From positions 107,597 through 140,375 of the forward strand of contig JAURVI010000020.1 in assembly GCA_030655515.1 (NCBI GenBank): 32,779 nucleotides of DNA, read 5' to 3'. The position numbers and the translations under genes were made by a program. This document shows positions 1 through 7,919 of this stretch, in pieces; position 1 is the first letter of the stretch; every line of letters starts with the position of its first letter. A model generated the notes under the pieces. The model searched no databases, was not told the origin of the DNA, and worked only from the letters and a program-made list of their open reading frames with translations. The stretch comes from Polaromonas sp. (GTDB lineage: Bacteria > Pseudomonadota > Gammaproteobacteria > Burkholderiales > Burkholderiaceae_C).

Positions 1-123
1 TTCAAACTGCCCGAGTACCTGGTCTTGCGCGATGCCCTGCCGGCCACGCCCAGCGGAAAGATTCAGAAATTCAAATTGCGCGAAGAACTGAAAACCATCC
101 AAGGAGCCCCGTCACATGTTTAA
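1..123 (+). CDS. AMP-forming acyl-CoA ligase, C-terminal end (partial)
   Basis: Only the last 40 residues are inside the window. They read through PEYL, LPATPSGKIQKFKLRE and a stop at 121-123. The TPSGKIQK segment is the C-terminal signature of the ANL superfamily (acyl-CoA synthetases), whose lysine takes part in adenylate formation. The enzyme would activate a carboxylic acid to its CoA ester in the cytoplasm. Its stop overlaps the ATG of the next frame (116), the mark of a coupled operon, and the following genes (CoA-transferase, acyl-CoA dehydrogenase) fit a CoA-ester catabolic pathway. The substrate cannot be told from this fragment. Confidence 0.85.
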   Translation, partial: FKLPEYLVLRDALPATPSGKIQKFKLREELKTIQGAPSHV

Positions 124-221
124 AGCCGAACACCGGGGACGCGTCGTGCGCCTCACGATGCAACGCGAACCGGTCAATGCCATCAACAACGAGTGGATTG
201 CCGGATTCAATCGCGTGCTGG
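116..221 (+). pseudogene. Enoyl-CoA hydratase/isomerase, 5' fragment only
   Basis: ATG at 116 overlaps the ligase stop. The first ~35 residues (MFKAEHRGRVVRLTMQ, then EPVNAINNEW) match the start of crotonase-fold enoyl-CoA hydratases. After about D35 (near 221) similarity ends and the frame runs through unrelated codons to a TGA at 290-292. A normal member has about 260 residues, so over 200 are missing, including the oxyanion hole and active site. The frame as it stands encodes 58 residues. Its TGA overlaps the ATG of the CoA-transferase, so translation could still be coupled across the scar. It is almost certainly not an active enzyme. Confidence 0.75.
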
Positions 222-272
222 ATCACCGGCCAGGTCATCAGCGTCAGCGGTGGCCTGACGATGGCGGGCTGA
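222..272 (+). pseudogene. Short-chain dehydrogenase, last 16 codons
   Basis: In a different frame from the hydratase start, codons 222-269 read ITGQVISVSGGLTMAG followed by TGA. This is the characteristic C-terminus of classical SDR oxidoreductases (ITGQ...V.GG). No SDR start, cofactor motif or YxxxK is present upstream, so this is only the 3' end of a lost gene. It abuts the enoyl-CoA hydratase fragment at about 221/222. One internal deletion between two adjacent genes of the operon explains both fragments. Confidence 0.75.
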
Positions 273-288
273 ACGCAGTCATCCGGCC

Positions 289-1965
289 ATGACCATGCAT
301 AGCAAGCAACGTTCCCTCGCGCAAGCGGTGGCTGAAGGCGTGACGGCGGGTGACACGATCCATTTTGTGTTCTCGCACAACCGCTCCCACGCGGCGGTCT
401 GGGAAGTGGCGCGGCAGTTCCGCGACCGGCACAATCTGCGCCTGGTCGCTACCGGCCTGCTCGAATACGCAACCGCGCTGTGCGCGGCGGGGGCCATCAG
501 TTCGCTGGAAAGTGCATTTGCCGGCAACACCTATCCGGCGCCAGCGCCGTCGCGCGTGCTGATCCAGCATTTTGAAAAAGATGCCCAGAGCGATCCGAAC
601 TGGACCAATCTCACGATGACGCTGCGCCTGATGGCGGGTGCGCTGGGCTGGCCGTTCGTACCCAGCACGAGCCTGGCCGGCAGCGACCTGGAACACGGTG
701 CCGGCCGTGCGCGCATTCACGACCCCTTCGGCGAAGGGCAGGCCATGCTGCTCGCGCCCTTGTGTCCGGATGTCGCTTTCGTGCATGCGGCGCTGGCCGA
801 CACTGAAGGCAACGCGGTGATCTACGGACCGGATGCCGAGGAATTGTGGGGCGCGTATGCAGCGCGCAAGGTCATCGTGACCGCCGAACGGGTCATCTCG
901 CCCGCCGAATTGCGCGCGCTGGGGCCGCGCCCGGGCTTGCCCGGCCATTGCGTCGCAGCGGTGGTGCAAGCCCCGTATGGCGCCCATCCGCAAGCGCAGT
1001 TCGTGTGGAATGCGCAAGATGGCGTGGCGCCGTATGCCGAAGACTATGCGATGCGGCAAACCCTGCGCAGTTTGTCGCGCGACGAAAAAGCGATGCGCGC
1101 CTGGCTGGACGAGTGGGTGTTCGGACTCGATCATGCGGACTATCTGGCCAAGGTCGGCAAGGAACGTCTGGCGCAACTGCATGACATGACGCCACCCAGG
1201 GCCACGGTCGCTACGGTTGACGGCGTGACAGCGGAAGAACGCGCGGCGGTGGCAGCCATGCGCGAAGCGATCACGGCAGCCATGACCGGCTCGCATGATG
1301 TGTTTTTTGCCGGCATCGGCGTCTCGCATCTCGCCGCCTGGGCCGCCGAAGCGGGTTGCCGTGCGCAGGGCATCGCGGTCAATCTGGTGGCGGAAACCGG
1401 CATGTACGGCTTTCGTCCCTACCAGGGCGATCCTTACCTGTTCAATTATCCGAATGCGCGCTCCAGCCTGCTGCACTCGGGCTTTCTGCGCATGCTGGGC
1501 GCACTGGCCGGGCCGCGCGCCCAGCGGGTGCTGGTGTTCCTGGCGGCCGCGCAGCTTGATCGCCACGGCAGCATCAACTCCTCGCGCGCGGCAAACGGTC
1601 AATTGATCGTCGGCTCCGGCGGCGCCAACGACCTGGTCAACGGCGGCGGCGACTGCCTGATCGTGATGCCTTTGCGCGCCGGCCGGCTGGTTGATCGCCT
1701 GCCCTTCGTGACCAGTCCGGCGCGCCGTTTGCGCGGTGTCGCCACTGACCGCGGCTGGCTCGCGCCGGTGCAGCCGGGCGGCGATCTGCAGATTGCCACC
1801 GTCATGGCCGCACCGGGCCAGGAGGCGGCGGCCGTGCAGGAAATGCAAGCCCTGTGCGACTGGCCGATCAAGGTCTCGGCGAACTTGCTGCGCATCGATC
1901 CACCGAGCGCTGCGGAACTGGCAGCGCTACGTGCCTTCGATCCGGCGCGGGCTCTTCTTTCCTGA
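289..1965 (+). CDS. Fused alpha-beta family I CoA-transferase
   Basis: This 558-residue protein carries both halves of a glutaconate/3-oxoacid-type CoA-transferase. Residues ~1-260 resemble an A subunit (early GDTIHFVF strand). Residues ~310-540 resemble a B subunit (FFAGIGVSHLAAWAAE, then VNLVAETGMYGF, then SGGANDLVNGGGD). E369 in AETG sits about where family I enzymes carry the catalytic glutamate, but the usual ENG context is absent, so catalysis needs checking. The enzyme would move CoA between acids, or, like IpdAB, act as a ring-opening hydrolase on a CoA ester. It lies between a ligase and an acyl-CoA dehydrogenase. The start at 289 has no clear ribosome-binding site and overlaps the TGA of the scarred upstream frame; ATG 295 is an alternative. 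Confidence 0.8.
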   Translation: MTMHSKQRSLAQAVAEGVTAGDTIHFVFSHNRSHAAVWEVARQFRDRHNLRLVATGLLEYATALCAAGAISSLESAFAGNTYPAPAPSRVLIQHFEKDAQSDPNWTNLTMTLRLMAGALGWPFVPSTSLAGSDLEHGAGRARIHDPFGEGQAMLLAPLCPDVAFVHAALADTEGNAVIYGPDAEELWGAYAARKVIVTAERVISPAELRALGPRPGLPGHCVAAVVQAPYGAHPQAQFVWNAQDGVAPYAEDYAMRQTLRSLSRDEKAMRAWLDEWVFGLDHADYLAKVGKERLAQLHDMTPPRATVATVDGVTAEERAAVAAMREAITAAMTGSHDVFFAGIGVSHLAAWAAEAGCRAQGIAVNLVAETGMYGFRPYQGDPYLFNYPNARSSLLHSGFLRMLGALAGPRAQRVLVFLAAAQLDRHGSINSSRAANGQLIVGSGGANDLVNGGGDCLIVMPLRAGRLVDRLPFVTSPARRLRGVATDRGWLAPVQPGGDLQIATVMAAPGQEAAAVQEMQALCDWPIKVSANLLRIDPPSAAELAALRAFDPARALLS

Positions 1966-2022
1966 TTTTCAACTTTTTTTCGACGGAAACCCTGATGCAG
2001 GAGACCCATAAAGGAATCACCC

Positions 2023-3162
2023 ATGAACAAGTACCAACTCAGCGCCGACCAGCTTGACGCCTGGGATGCCATCCGAAAGTTTGCCCGGGAGCGCATTGCG
2101 CCGCAGGCGCGGCAAATCGAAGAAAGCAATGAATTTCCACGCGAGCTCTTTCTGGAACTGGGCGAACAGGGTTATCTCGGGGCGGCGCAGCCACCGGAAT
2201 ATGGCGGTGCCGGCTGCGATGCGGTCACGCTGTGCCTGATCCTCGAAGAGATTTCCAAGGCCAGCGGCGCCGTGGGAAACTCGTTCAATACGCATGTGAG
2301 CCTGGTGACCGAGCTGATCGGCACGCACGGCAGCCCGGCGCAAAAAGACAAGTACCTGCGCGACCTGATCGCGGGCAAAAAAATGGGGGCGTTCGGCTTG
2401 ACGGAGCCGTCCGGCGGCTCCAACGCCGGCGCGCCGCTGACCCATGCTACGGCGGACGGCAACGACTACCTGCTGACCGGCTCAAAGGCCTTCATCACCA
2501 ATGGCCCGATCGCCGACATCTTCGTCGTCACCGCGAAAACCGAAACCGGTGTCTCCGCCTTCATCCTGGAGCGCGGCATGCCGGGCTTCGAGATTGGACG
2601 CCCCGACAAGAAAATGGGCATGCACGGCTCCCCGACGTCAACCCTGTACTTCGGCCAGGTGCGGGTGCCCAGGGAAAACATGCTCGGGCCGGAAGGGCAC
2701 GGCTTCAAGGCCTTTGCGCAGGCGCTCGACCGCGGCCGCGTCAACGTCGCCGCGCTGATCGTTGGCATCGCGCAGGCGGCCTATGAATCGTCGGTCATCT
2801 ATGCCAAGGAGCGCCAGCAGTTCGGCAAACTGATCGCCGCCTTTCAAGGCATCCAGTTTCCGATCGCCGAGATGGCGACAGAAATCGAGGCGGCACGCTT
2901 GCTGACACTGAATGCGGCGCGCATGTTCGATGCCAGGCTGCCGATCAAGCTCGAATCGTCGATGGCGAAATGGTTCGCGGCCGAGGCGGCGCTGCGCGCC
3001 TGCGACACCGCCATCAGCGTGCATGGCGGCTATGGTTACCTGGGCGATTTCCCGGCGGAGCGCTATTACCGTGACGTCAAGATGTACCACATCGCCGAGG
3101 GGACGGCCAATATCCAGCGCATCGTGATGGCACGCGAGATTCTCGGCCGTTATCCGATGTAA
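2023..3162 (+). CDS. Acyl-CoA dehydrogenase
   Basis: This is a 379-residue flavoprotein of normal family length that introduces a 2,3-double bond into an acyl-CoA and passes electrons to ETF. Visible family features are FGLTEPSGGSNAG (about residue 125) in the FAD/substrate region, FITNGPIADIF, the RQQFGKLIAAFQGIQF helix, and the C-terminal YHIAEGTANIQR. E359 there occupies the catalytic-base position of medium-chain-type dehydrogenases. An AAAGGA ribosome-binding site stands 7 bases before ATG 2023. It follows the CoA-transferase by 57 bases on the same strand and is the last gene of the operon. Acyl-chain specificity cannot be read from sequence. Confidence 0.9.
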   Translation: MNKYQLSADQLDAWDAIRKFARERIAPQARQIEESNEFPRELFLELGEQGYLGAAQPPEYGGAGCDAVTLCLILEEISKASGAVGNSFNTHVSLVTELIGTHGSPAQKDKYLRDLIAGKKMGAFGLTEPSGGSNAGAPLTHATADGNDYLLTGSKAFITNGPIADIFVVTAKTETGVSAFILERGMPGFEIGRPDKKMGMHGSPTSTLYFGQVRVPRENMLGPEGHGFKAFAQALDRGRVNVAALIVGIAQAAYESSVIYAKERQQFGKLIAAFQGIQFPIAEMATEIEAARLLTLNAARMFDARLPIKLESSMAKWFAAEAALRACDTAISVHGGYGYLGDFPAERYYRDVKMYHIAEGTANIQRIVMAREILGRYPM

Positions 3163-3358
3163 CGGGAAAGCAGGCGGTATGGTAGCCGACACGCGTCCAC
3201 CAAATCCACAGACCGTCGGATGCCCAGACCTGGATGCACGACTGATGCCCGAGCCCGACTTCAGGCGCACGGCTTCTCCACTGGCGATCCTGCGTTCCTT
3301 GATCCGGGTTGACGGCAAGCTGCCTTCTTCTGCCGGCAGCTTGCGCAACTCGAACGCC
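3163..3358. other. Intergenic region between convergent operons
   Basis: About 196 bases separate the acyl-CoA dehydrogenase stop from the livK stop on the other strand. Short open frames exist on both strands, but none has a ribosome-binding site or a product I recognise. The only clear structure is the hairpin at 3315-3344, listed separately. Confidence 0.5.
3315..3344. terminator. Perfect 10-bp hairpin between convergent genes
   Basis: GCAAGCTGCC at 3315-3324 and its exact reverse complement GGCAGCTTGC at 3335-3344 enclose a 10-base loop. The site lies 14 bases past the livK stop and ~150 bases past the acyl-CoA dehydrogenase stop. It could end transcription in both directions, but neither side has a T-run, so it is not a canonical Rho-independent terminator. 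Confidence 0.4.
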
Positions 3359-4549
3359 TTACATCTTGCAAAGCGGCGATGGCGCGGGGGTCAGTGACGG
3401 CTCAAAACGCTGCTCGATCACGGGACGCAACACGCCGTCCACGGTTTTGACGCGGCCCACGTAGTTGGGCAGAACCAACTGATTGTCTTGCGCACGCATG
3501 GTGACGCTGCCATAGATCGTGTCGAGCTGAGCGCCACGCAAGGCCTTGCTGATATCGGCGGGTTTCACACTGCCGGCTTTCTTCACACCTTCAAACATGA
3601 CCTGCGCGCCGTTGTAGGCCTGGCCTTCATTGTCAGTGGGCGGGCGATTGAACCTGGCTTTCCAGGCTGTCACAAAGGCCTTGTTGCGCGGGAAGTCAAT
3701 CTCGGGGGTGTAGCCGGTGGTGCCCACGGTGCCGTCCAGCGCCTTGTCGGTGGCCGAAACCATGAAGTTCTGGATCAGCGCGTGGCCGATCAGCCGCTTG
3801 GCCGGAATCAGGCCAAACTCCTGGGCCTGCTTGACGAAGGCAATCGCGTCGCGTCCCACTTCAGCGACCCAGATGGCTTCCACGTTGCTGGCCTTGAGCT
3901 GGGCGATGTAGGGCGAAAAGTCCTTGGTGCCGAGGGGCACATACAGGCTCAGCGGCACGGTCTTGCCCTGCGCCTCCACGGCCTTCTTGAAAGACTCGCC
4001 GGAGTCGCGGCCCCACACGTAGTCAGCCGCCAGCACGGCAAAGGATTTTTCCTTGAAGCCCTTGACCCATTCGCCAATCATGGCCAGATCCATCGCATCG
4101 GAATGGTTGGTGCGGAAGCTGCGCGGCTTGCAGGTGTCGCCGGTGAGCTTGTCGGACTTGCTGGCCACGATGAAGTAAGCGGCGTCCCAGCGGTCCAGGT
4201 TTTGCGCCAGCGCCAGCGAGATGGACGAGGGAATGGCGCCAATCAGCAGGTTATGGCCATCGCGGGCCAGTTTTTCGGCCACGCGGCGACCGGCATCGGG
4301 TGTGCCCTCATCATCGGCAATCTGCACCTCGACCTTGCGGCCATCCACACCACCCTTGGCGTTGGCTTCGTCAATCGCAAACTGGACGGCCCGGATCACT
4401 TCCTCGCCCTGCTGGGCGAACACGCCCGACTTGGAAGAGACCAGGCCCACTTTGACGGGCTCTTTGCCTTGCGCCAGCACGGCCAGCGGCAGGATGGCCG
4501 TGAGGGCCAGGGCAGCGAGGGAGCGCTGCAGGGGTTTCATCTTGAACAT
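3359..4549 (-). CDS. livK: Branched-chain amino acid-type ABC transporter, periplasmic binding protein
   Basis: This is a 396-residue periplasmic ligand-binding protein of the Leu/Ile/Val-BP (HAAT) family. The start is taken at 4549 because GGAG stands 8 bases upstream and the product begins with a clean signal peptide (MFKMKPLQRSLAALALTA, with cleavage after VLAQ). Longer upstream reading is unlikely because it lacks this peptide. The mature part opens with KVGLVSSKSGVFAQQGEEV and contains GRKVEVQIADDEGTPDAGR, both typical of type I solute-binding proteins. It is the last gene of the transporter operon, 62 bases after livF. The ligand is unknown. Many Burkholderiales paralogues bind aromatic or short-chain acids rather than amino acids. 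Confidence 0.88.
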   Translation of the reverse strand: MFKMKPLQRSLAALALTAILPLAVLAQGKEPVKVGLVSSKSGVFAQQGEEVIRAVQFAIDEANAKGGVDGRKVEVQIADDEGTPDAGRRVAEKLARDGHNLLIGAIPSSISLALAQNLDRWDAAYFIVASKSDKLTGDTCKPRSFRTNHSDAMDLAMIGEWVKGFKEKSFAVLAADYVWGRDSGESFKKAVEAQGKTVPLSLYVPLGTKDFSPYIAQLKASNVEAIWVAEVGRDAIAFVKQAQEFGLIPAKRLIGHALIQNFMVSATDKALDGTVGTTGYTPEIDFPRNKAFVTAWKARFNRPPTDNEGQAYNGAQVMFEGVKKAGSVKPADISKALRGAQLDTIYGSVTMRAQDNQLVLPNYVGRVKTVDGVLRPVIEQRFEPSLTPAPSPLCKM

Positions 4550-4611
4550 GTTGTTGTCTCCTGAATCAAAAACCGGAAACGGTCCGGCTGCCGGTACTTG
4601 CAACGAAAAAC

Positions 4612-5316
4612 TCAGACCATCACGTGGGTCTGGAGGTCTTCCAGACTGTGCTGGGTGTTCTCCACCGGGCCTTCGGCCACGACCGAGCCCTTGGCCATGG
4701 CGCAATAGCGCTCGGCCACGCGCACCACCAGGCTCAAGTTCTGCTCGATCAGCAACAGGGCGGTGCCCTGGTCCGCCACTTGTTTGAAGATGAGCGCGAG
4801 CTGGTCCACGATCACCGGGGCCAGGCCCTCGGCGGGTTCGTCCAGCAGGATCAGCGAGGGATTGGCCATCAGGGCACGGCCCACGGCCAGCATCTGCTGC
4901 TGACCACCGGACAACGAGGTGCCCGGCGTGTGAGCGCGCTCCTGCAGGATGGGAAACAGTTTGTAGATCTCGGGTACGTTCCATGGCCCTTTGCGGCCCA
5001 CGGCGGCGCCCAGCAACAGGTTTTCTTCCACCGTCAGGTTGGCCACGATGCGGCGGCCTTGCGGAACCGCCGCCACGCCATGCTGGGCGGCGAGGTAGGG
5101 ACGTGGTTTTTTCAGTGCATGGTTGCCCAGGTGGATCTGCCCGCCACGCAGCGAGGCCAGTCCAAAAATGGTGTTGACTGCCGTGGTTTTGCCCACGCCG
5201 TTGCGGCCGATCAACGCGACACGCTCACCGGGGTTCACGGTGAGGCATAGATCGTGCAGGATGTGGGCTGCGCCATAAAAGGCGTTGACTTGGTCAAGTT
5301 TCAGCAAGGCGGTCAT
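4612..5316 (-). CDS. livF: Liv-type ABC transporter ATP-binding protein LivF
   Basis: This 234-residue ATPase has Walker A GRNGVGKT (37-44), Q-loop region AVPQGRRI, signature LSGGQQQ (135-141) and Walker B LILLDEP (155-161), with the EGLAP continuation usual for LivF. It would pair with LivG on the inner face of the membrane to drive import. Its ATG overlaps the livG stop by 4 bases (ATGA), indicating translational coupling. Confidence 0.9.
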   Translation of the reverse strand: MTALLKLDQVNAFYGAAHILHDLCLTVNPGERVALIGRNGVGKTTAVNTIFGLASLRGGQIHLGNHALKKPRPYLAAQHGVAAVPQGRRIVANLTVEENLLLGAAVGRKGPWNVPEIYKLFPILQERAHTPGTSLSGGQQQMLAVGRALMANPSLILLDEPAEGLAPVIVDQLALIFKQVADQGTALLLIEQNLSLVVRVAERYCAMAKGSVVAEGPVENTQHSLEDLQTHVMV

Positions 5317-6035
5317 GCGGCGCTCCCGAGGTAGGCTTCACGCACGCGCGGGTCGGCGCGCACGGCGGCCGGCGCGCCACTGGCGATCACGCGGCCCAGT
5401 TCAAACACCGTCACGACATCGGAGATGCCGAACACCACAGCCATGTCGTGCTCGACCAGCAAAACCGACACATCCCAGCGCGAGGTCAACGCCTTCAGGT
5501 GCCTGGCCAGGTCCAGCGATTCCTTGACCGACAGGCCGGCCATCGGTTCGTCCAGCAGCAGCACGCCGGGGCGGCCCACGAGCGCGAGCGCCAAGTCCAG
5601 ACGGCGCTGCTCGCCATAGCCGAGGTCTTCGGCCATCGCATCCGCCAGCGGCATCAGGTCAAGTTCATGGAGTACGGCGTCGGCATCGGCAGCAGAATCG
5701 GCAACCCCCATCTGGTGCGAGGCCAGTTCCACCTGCTTGCGCACCGGCATCTGGCCAAAAATGCTGGTGCGCTGAAAGCTGCGCGAGAGGCCACGCATGC
5801 GGCGCTGTGTGAGCCCCAGTCCGGTTACGTCCCGCCCGCCCAGCAGCACCCTGCCGCGGGTCAGGCGCACCCGGCCGGTGATGGCATCGATCACCGTGGA
5901 CTTGCCGGCGCCGTTGGGGCCGATCAGGCCGCGGATCTGACCGCGCTCGAGCGTGAGCGACACACCGTCCACCGCCTTGACGCCGCCGTAGTGAATGGCC
6001 ACGTCTTCCGCCTGCAATACAAATTCATTCATCAA
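5313..6035 (-). CDS. livG: Liv-type ABC transporter ATP-binding protein LivG
   Basis: This 240-residue ATPase has Walker A GPNGAGKS (39-46), the LivG-typical SRSFQRTSIF Q-loop, a slightly unusual signature LGYGEQRRLDLA in place of the usual LSYGQQR, Walker B VLLLDEP and the EHD switch (LVEHDM). The GYGEQ signature is common in LivG proteins, so it should not mean loss of function. It follows livM by 9 bases and overlaps livF by 4. Confidence 0.9.
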   Translation of the reverse strand: MMNEFVLQAEDVAIHYGGVKAVDGVSLTLERGQIRGLIGPNGAGKSTVIDAITGRVRLTRGRVLLGGRDVTGLGLTQRRMRGLSRSFQRTSIFGQMPVRKQVELASHQMGVADSAADADAVLHELDLMPLADAMAEDLGYGEQRRLDLALALVGRPGVLLLDEPMAGLSVKESLDLARHLKALTSRWDVSVLLVEHDMAVVFGISDVVTVFELGRVIASGAPAAVRADPRVREAYLGSAA

Positions 6036-6044
6036 CGCATCCTC

Positions 6045-7025
6045 TCAGTGCCCGGCCGGGGCCTTGGCTATGGGGGTGGCGCCTTTGCGCTTGACCAGGC
6101 GCTCCAGTACACCGGCAATGCCCGTGGGCGAGAACACGATGACGGTGATCAGGGCGACGCCGAAAATGGCCATCCAGTGATTGGCGTAGTCGCCCAGGAT
6201 GTCCTTGGCCAGGAAATACACCACAGCGCCCAGCGCCGGACCCCACAAGGCCTTGTAGCCGCCCACCACGACCATCATCAGCGCGACACCCGACAGGCTC
6301 CAATGCAGGTTTTCGGGTGAGACAAAGCCGGTGTTCAAGGCTGACAGCACGCCAGCCAGTCCGGCCACGGTGGCCGACAGGGCATAGACGGCGGCGCGTG
6401 GCACCAGGGTGCGGATGCCAATGAAGCGGGCCCGCTCTTCGTTGTCGCGCACGGCTTCGGTGATGCTGCCAAAACGGCTGCGCAGCAGCAGCGTCAGCAG
6501 CAGCAGAACCCCCACCAGCGTGGCCCAGCAGACCAGAAACATGGTGGCAGGCTTGAGCAACTGCGACTGCGCCACGCCAAACAGCGTCGCAGGCCATTCG
6601 ACGTTCATACCGTCGGCACCCCCTGTGAGTCCGCGCGCACGTGAAGCCGTGACGTAAAACATTTGCCCGATGGCCAGCGTCAGCATGCCGAAGGCAATGC
6701 CTGGCACGCGCACGATCACCAGCCCCATGGCAAAGGCGATAACGGCCATGCCCGCCAGAGTGACGGCAATGGCGGCTTCCGCCGGCATCAGCTTGAGCTG
6801 CAGCATGATGCCCACGGCGTAGCCCGAGCATCCAAAAAACAAGGCATGGCCGAAACTGGCCCTGCCGTTTTGCCGCAGCAGCAGCCCAACGCCGGTGGCA
6901 AACACCGCGTAGACGATGGCCTGGGTCAACAATGACAATACCGTGCTCGAACTCACACCGGCGGCCACAATCGCCCCCGCAGCCAAGGCCCCGACGGTGC
7001 CCAGGCTGATACGTTGAATGGACAT
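6045..7025 (-). CDS. livM: Liv-type ABC transporter permease LivM
   Basis: This 326-residue integral membrane protein has about ten hydrophobic segments and the conserved LivM stretches RQNGRASFGHALFFG and GFVSPENLHWSLSGVAL. ATG at 7025 is chosen because AGAGGA lies ~8 bases upstream. An in-frame TTG at 7043 would overlap the livH stop and has no such site. It forms the translocation pore with LivH. Confidence 0.88.
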   Translation of the reverse strand: MSIQRISLGTVGALAAGAIVAAGVSSSTVLSLLTQAIVYAVFATGVGLLLRQNGRASFGHALFFGCSGYAVGIMLQLKLMPAEAAIAVTLAGMAVIAFAMGLVIVRVPGIAFGMLTLAIGQMFYVTASRARGLTGGADGMNVEWPATLFGVAQSQLLKPATMFLVCWATLVGVLLLLTLLLRSRFGSITEAVRDNEERARFIGIRTLVPRAAVYALSATVAGLAGVLSALNTGFVSPENLHWSLSGVALMMVVVGGYKALWGPALGAVVYFLAKDILGDYANHWMAIFGVALITVIVFSPTGIAGVLERLVKRKGATPIAKAPAGH

Positions 7026-7039
7026 ATGAATCTTCCTCT

Positions 7040-7891
7040 TCAAGTACGGCTACCGGCAAAACCGGCGGGTTTCCAGATCAAGACGGCCACCATCAGGACA
7101 AAGGGCAGCAGCCCCGCGACGGCAGGCAGGTATACCGCCCCCAGCGCCTGGATCATGCCCAGCACCATGGCCGCGATGAATGCGCCGGCCAGAGAACCCA
7201 GCCCGCCGATCACCACCACCACGAACGAATCGATGATCACGTCGCTGCTCATGGACGGCGACAGCGACAAAAAAGGCGCAGCCACCACACCGGCGAGCCC
7301 CGCCAGGGCCGTGCCCAGGCCCACCACACCAGCGCTCAGGGCGTCGGTGTTGACGCCTTGCATGGCGGTGGTGGTTGGGTCGGTGCTCGCGGCGCGCACG
7401 AACAGTCCGACCTTCGAGTAGCGCAACCACAGGCTCAACCCAAGGGCCACCAGCGCGCCGACCCCAATGACGGCGATCCGATAGGCCGGCACTGCCGTGC
7501 CAAACAGATCGACCGACACATTCAGCGCCGCCGGTGCGGACAGCGACAGGTTGCTCTTGCCCCAGACGGTCTGCACAAAGTCTTCGATGACCAGCAGCAG
7601 GCCGAAGGTGACCAGCACCACGCTCAGCGGATCGCGGTCCTGCAGGAGGCGGAAACCATAGCGGTCCAGCAGCACGCCCAGCAGCGCCATCACCGTTGGG
7701 ACGGCCGCCAGGGCGACCCAGAAGTTGCTGTAACTGGCCATCGAATAGCCGAGGTAGGCCCCCAGCATATACAGCGAACCGTGGGCGAAATTGACCACGC
7801 GGCGCAGGCCGTAGATCAAGGCCAGGCCCGAACACATCACGACCAGCAATGCCCCGTAAACCAGGCCGTTGAACAGGTTGATAGTCAACAT
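7040..7891 (-). CDS. livH: Liv-type ABC transporter permease LivH
   Basis: This is a 283-residue permease with multiple membrane segments. The start at 7891 (MLTINLFNGLVYGALLVV) has AAGGAG about 7 bases upstream and gives the normal LivH N-terminus; the frame is open further upstream but that part is not membrane-like. Family features are GLRRVVNFAHGSLYMLGAY and, near the end, VVVVIGGLGSLAGAF. It lies 28 bases after the SDR gene and 14 bases before livM. Confidence 0.88.
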   Translation of the reverse strand: MLTINLFNGLVYGALLVVMCSGLALIYGLRRVVNFAHGSLYMLGAYLGYSMASYSNFWVALAAVPTVMALLGVLLDRYGFRLLQDRDPLSVVLVTFGLLLVIEDFVQTVWGKSNLSLSAPAALNVSVDLFGTAVPAYRIAVIGVGALVALGLSLWLRYSKVGLFVRAASTDPTTTAMQGVNTDALSAGVVGLGTALAGLAGVVAAPFLSLSPSMSSDVIIDSFVVVVIGGLGSLAGAFIAAMVLGMIQALGAVYLPAVAGLLPFVLMVAVLIWKPAGFAGSRT

Positions 7892-7919
7892 TTCTGTCTC
7901 CTTATTTTGAAATGAAGGG

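Noticed and set aside
244..1848. Long open frame (534 codons) on the minus strand
   Set aside because: It is antisense to the CoA-transferase, has a His/Arg/Gln-rich composition typical of antisense frames in GC-rich genes, and matches no family.
3179..3397. 72-codon plus-strand frame in the gap after the acyl-CoA dehydrogenase
   Set aside because: No ribosome-binding site or recognisable motif, and it runs into the end of livK on the other strand.
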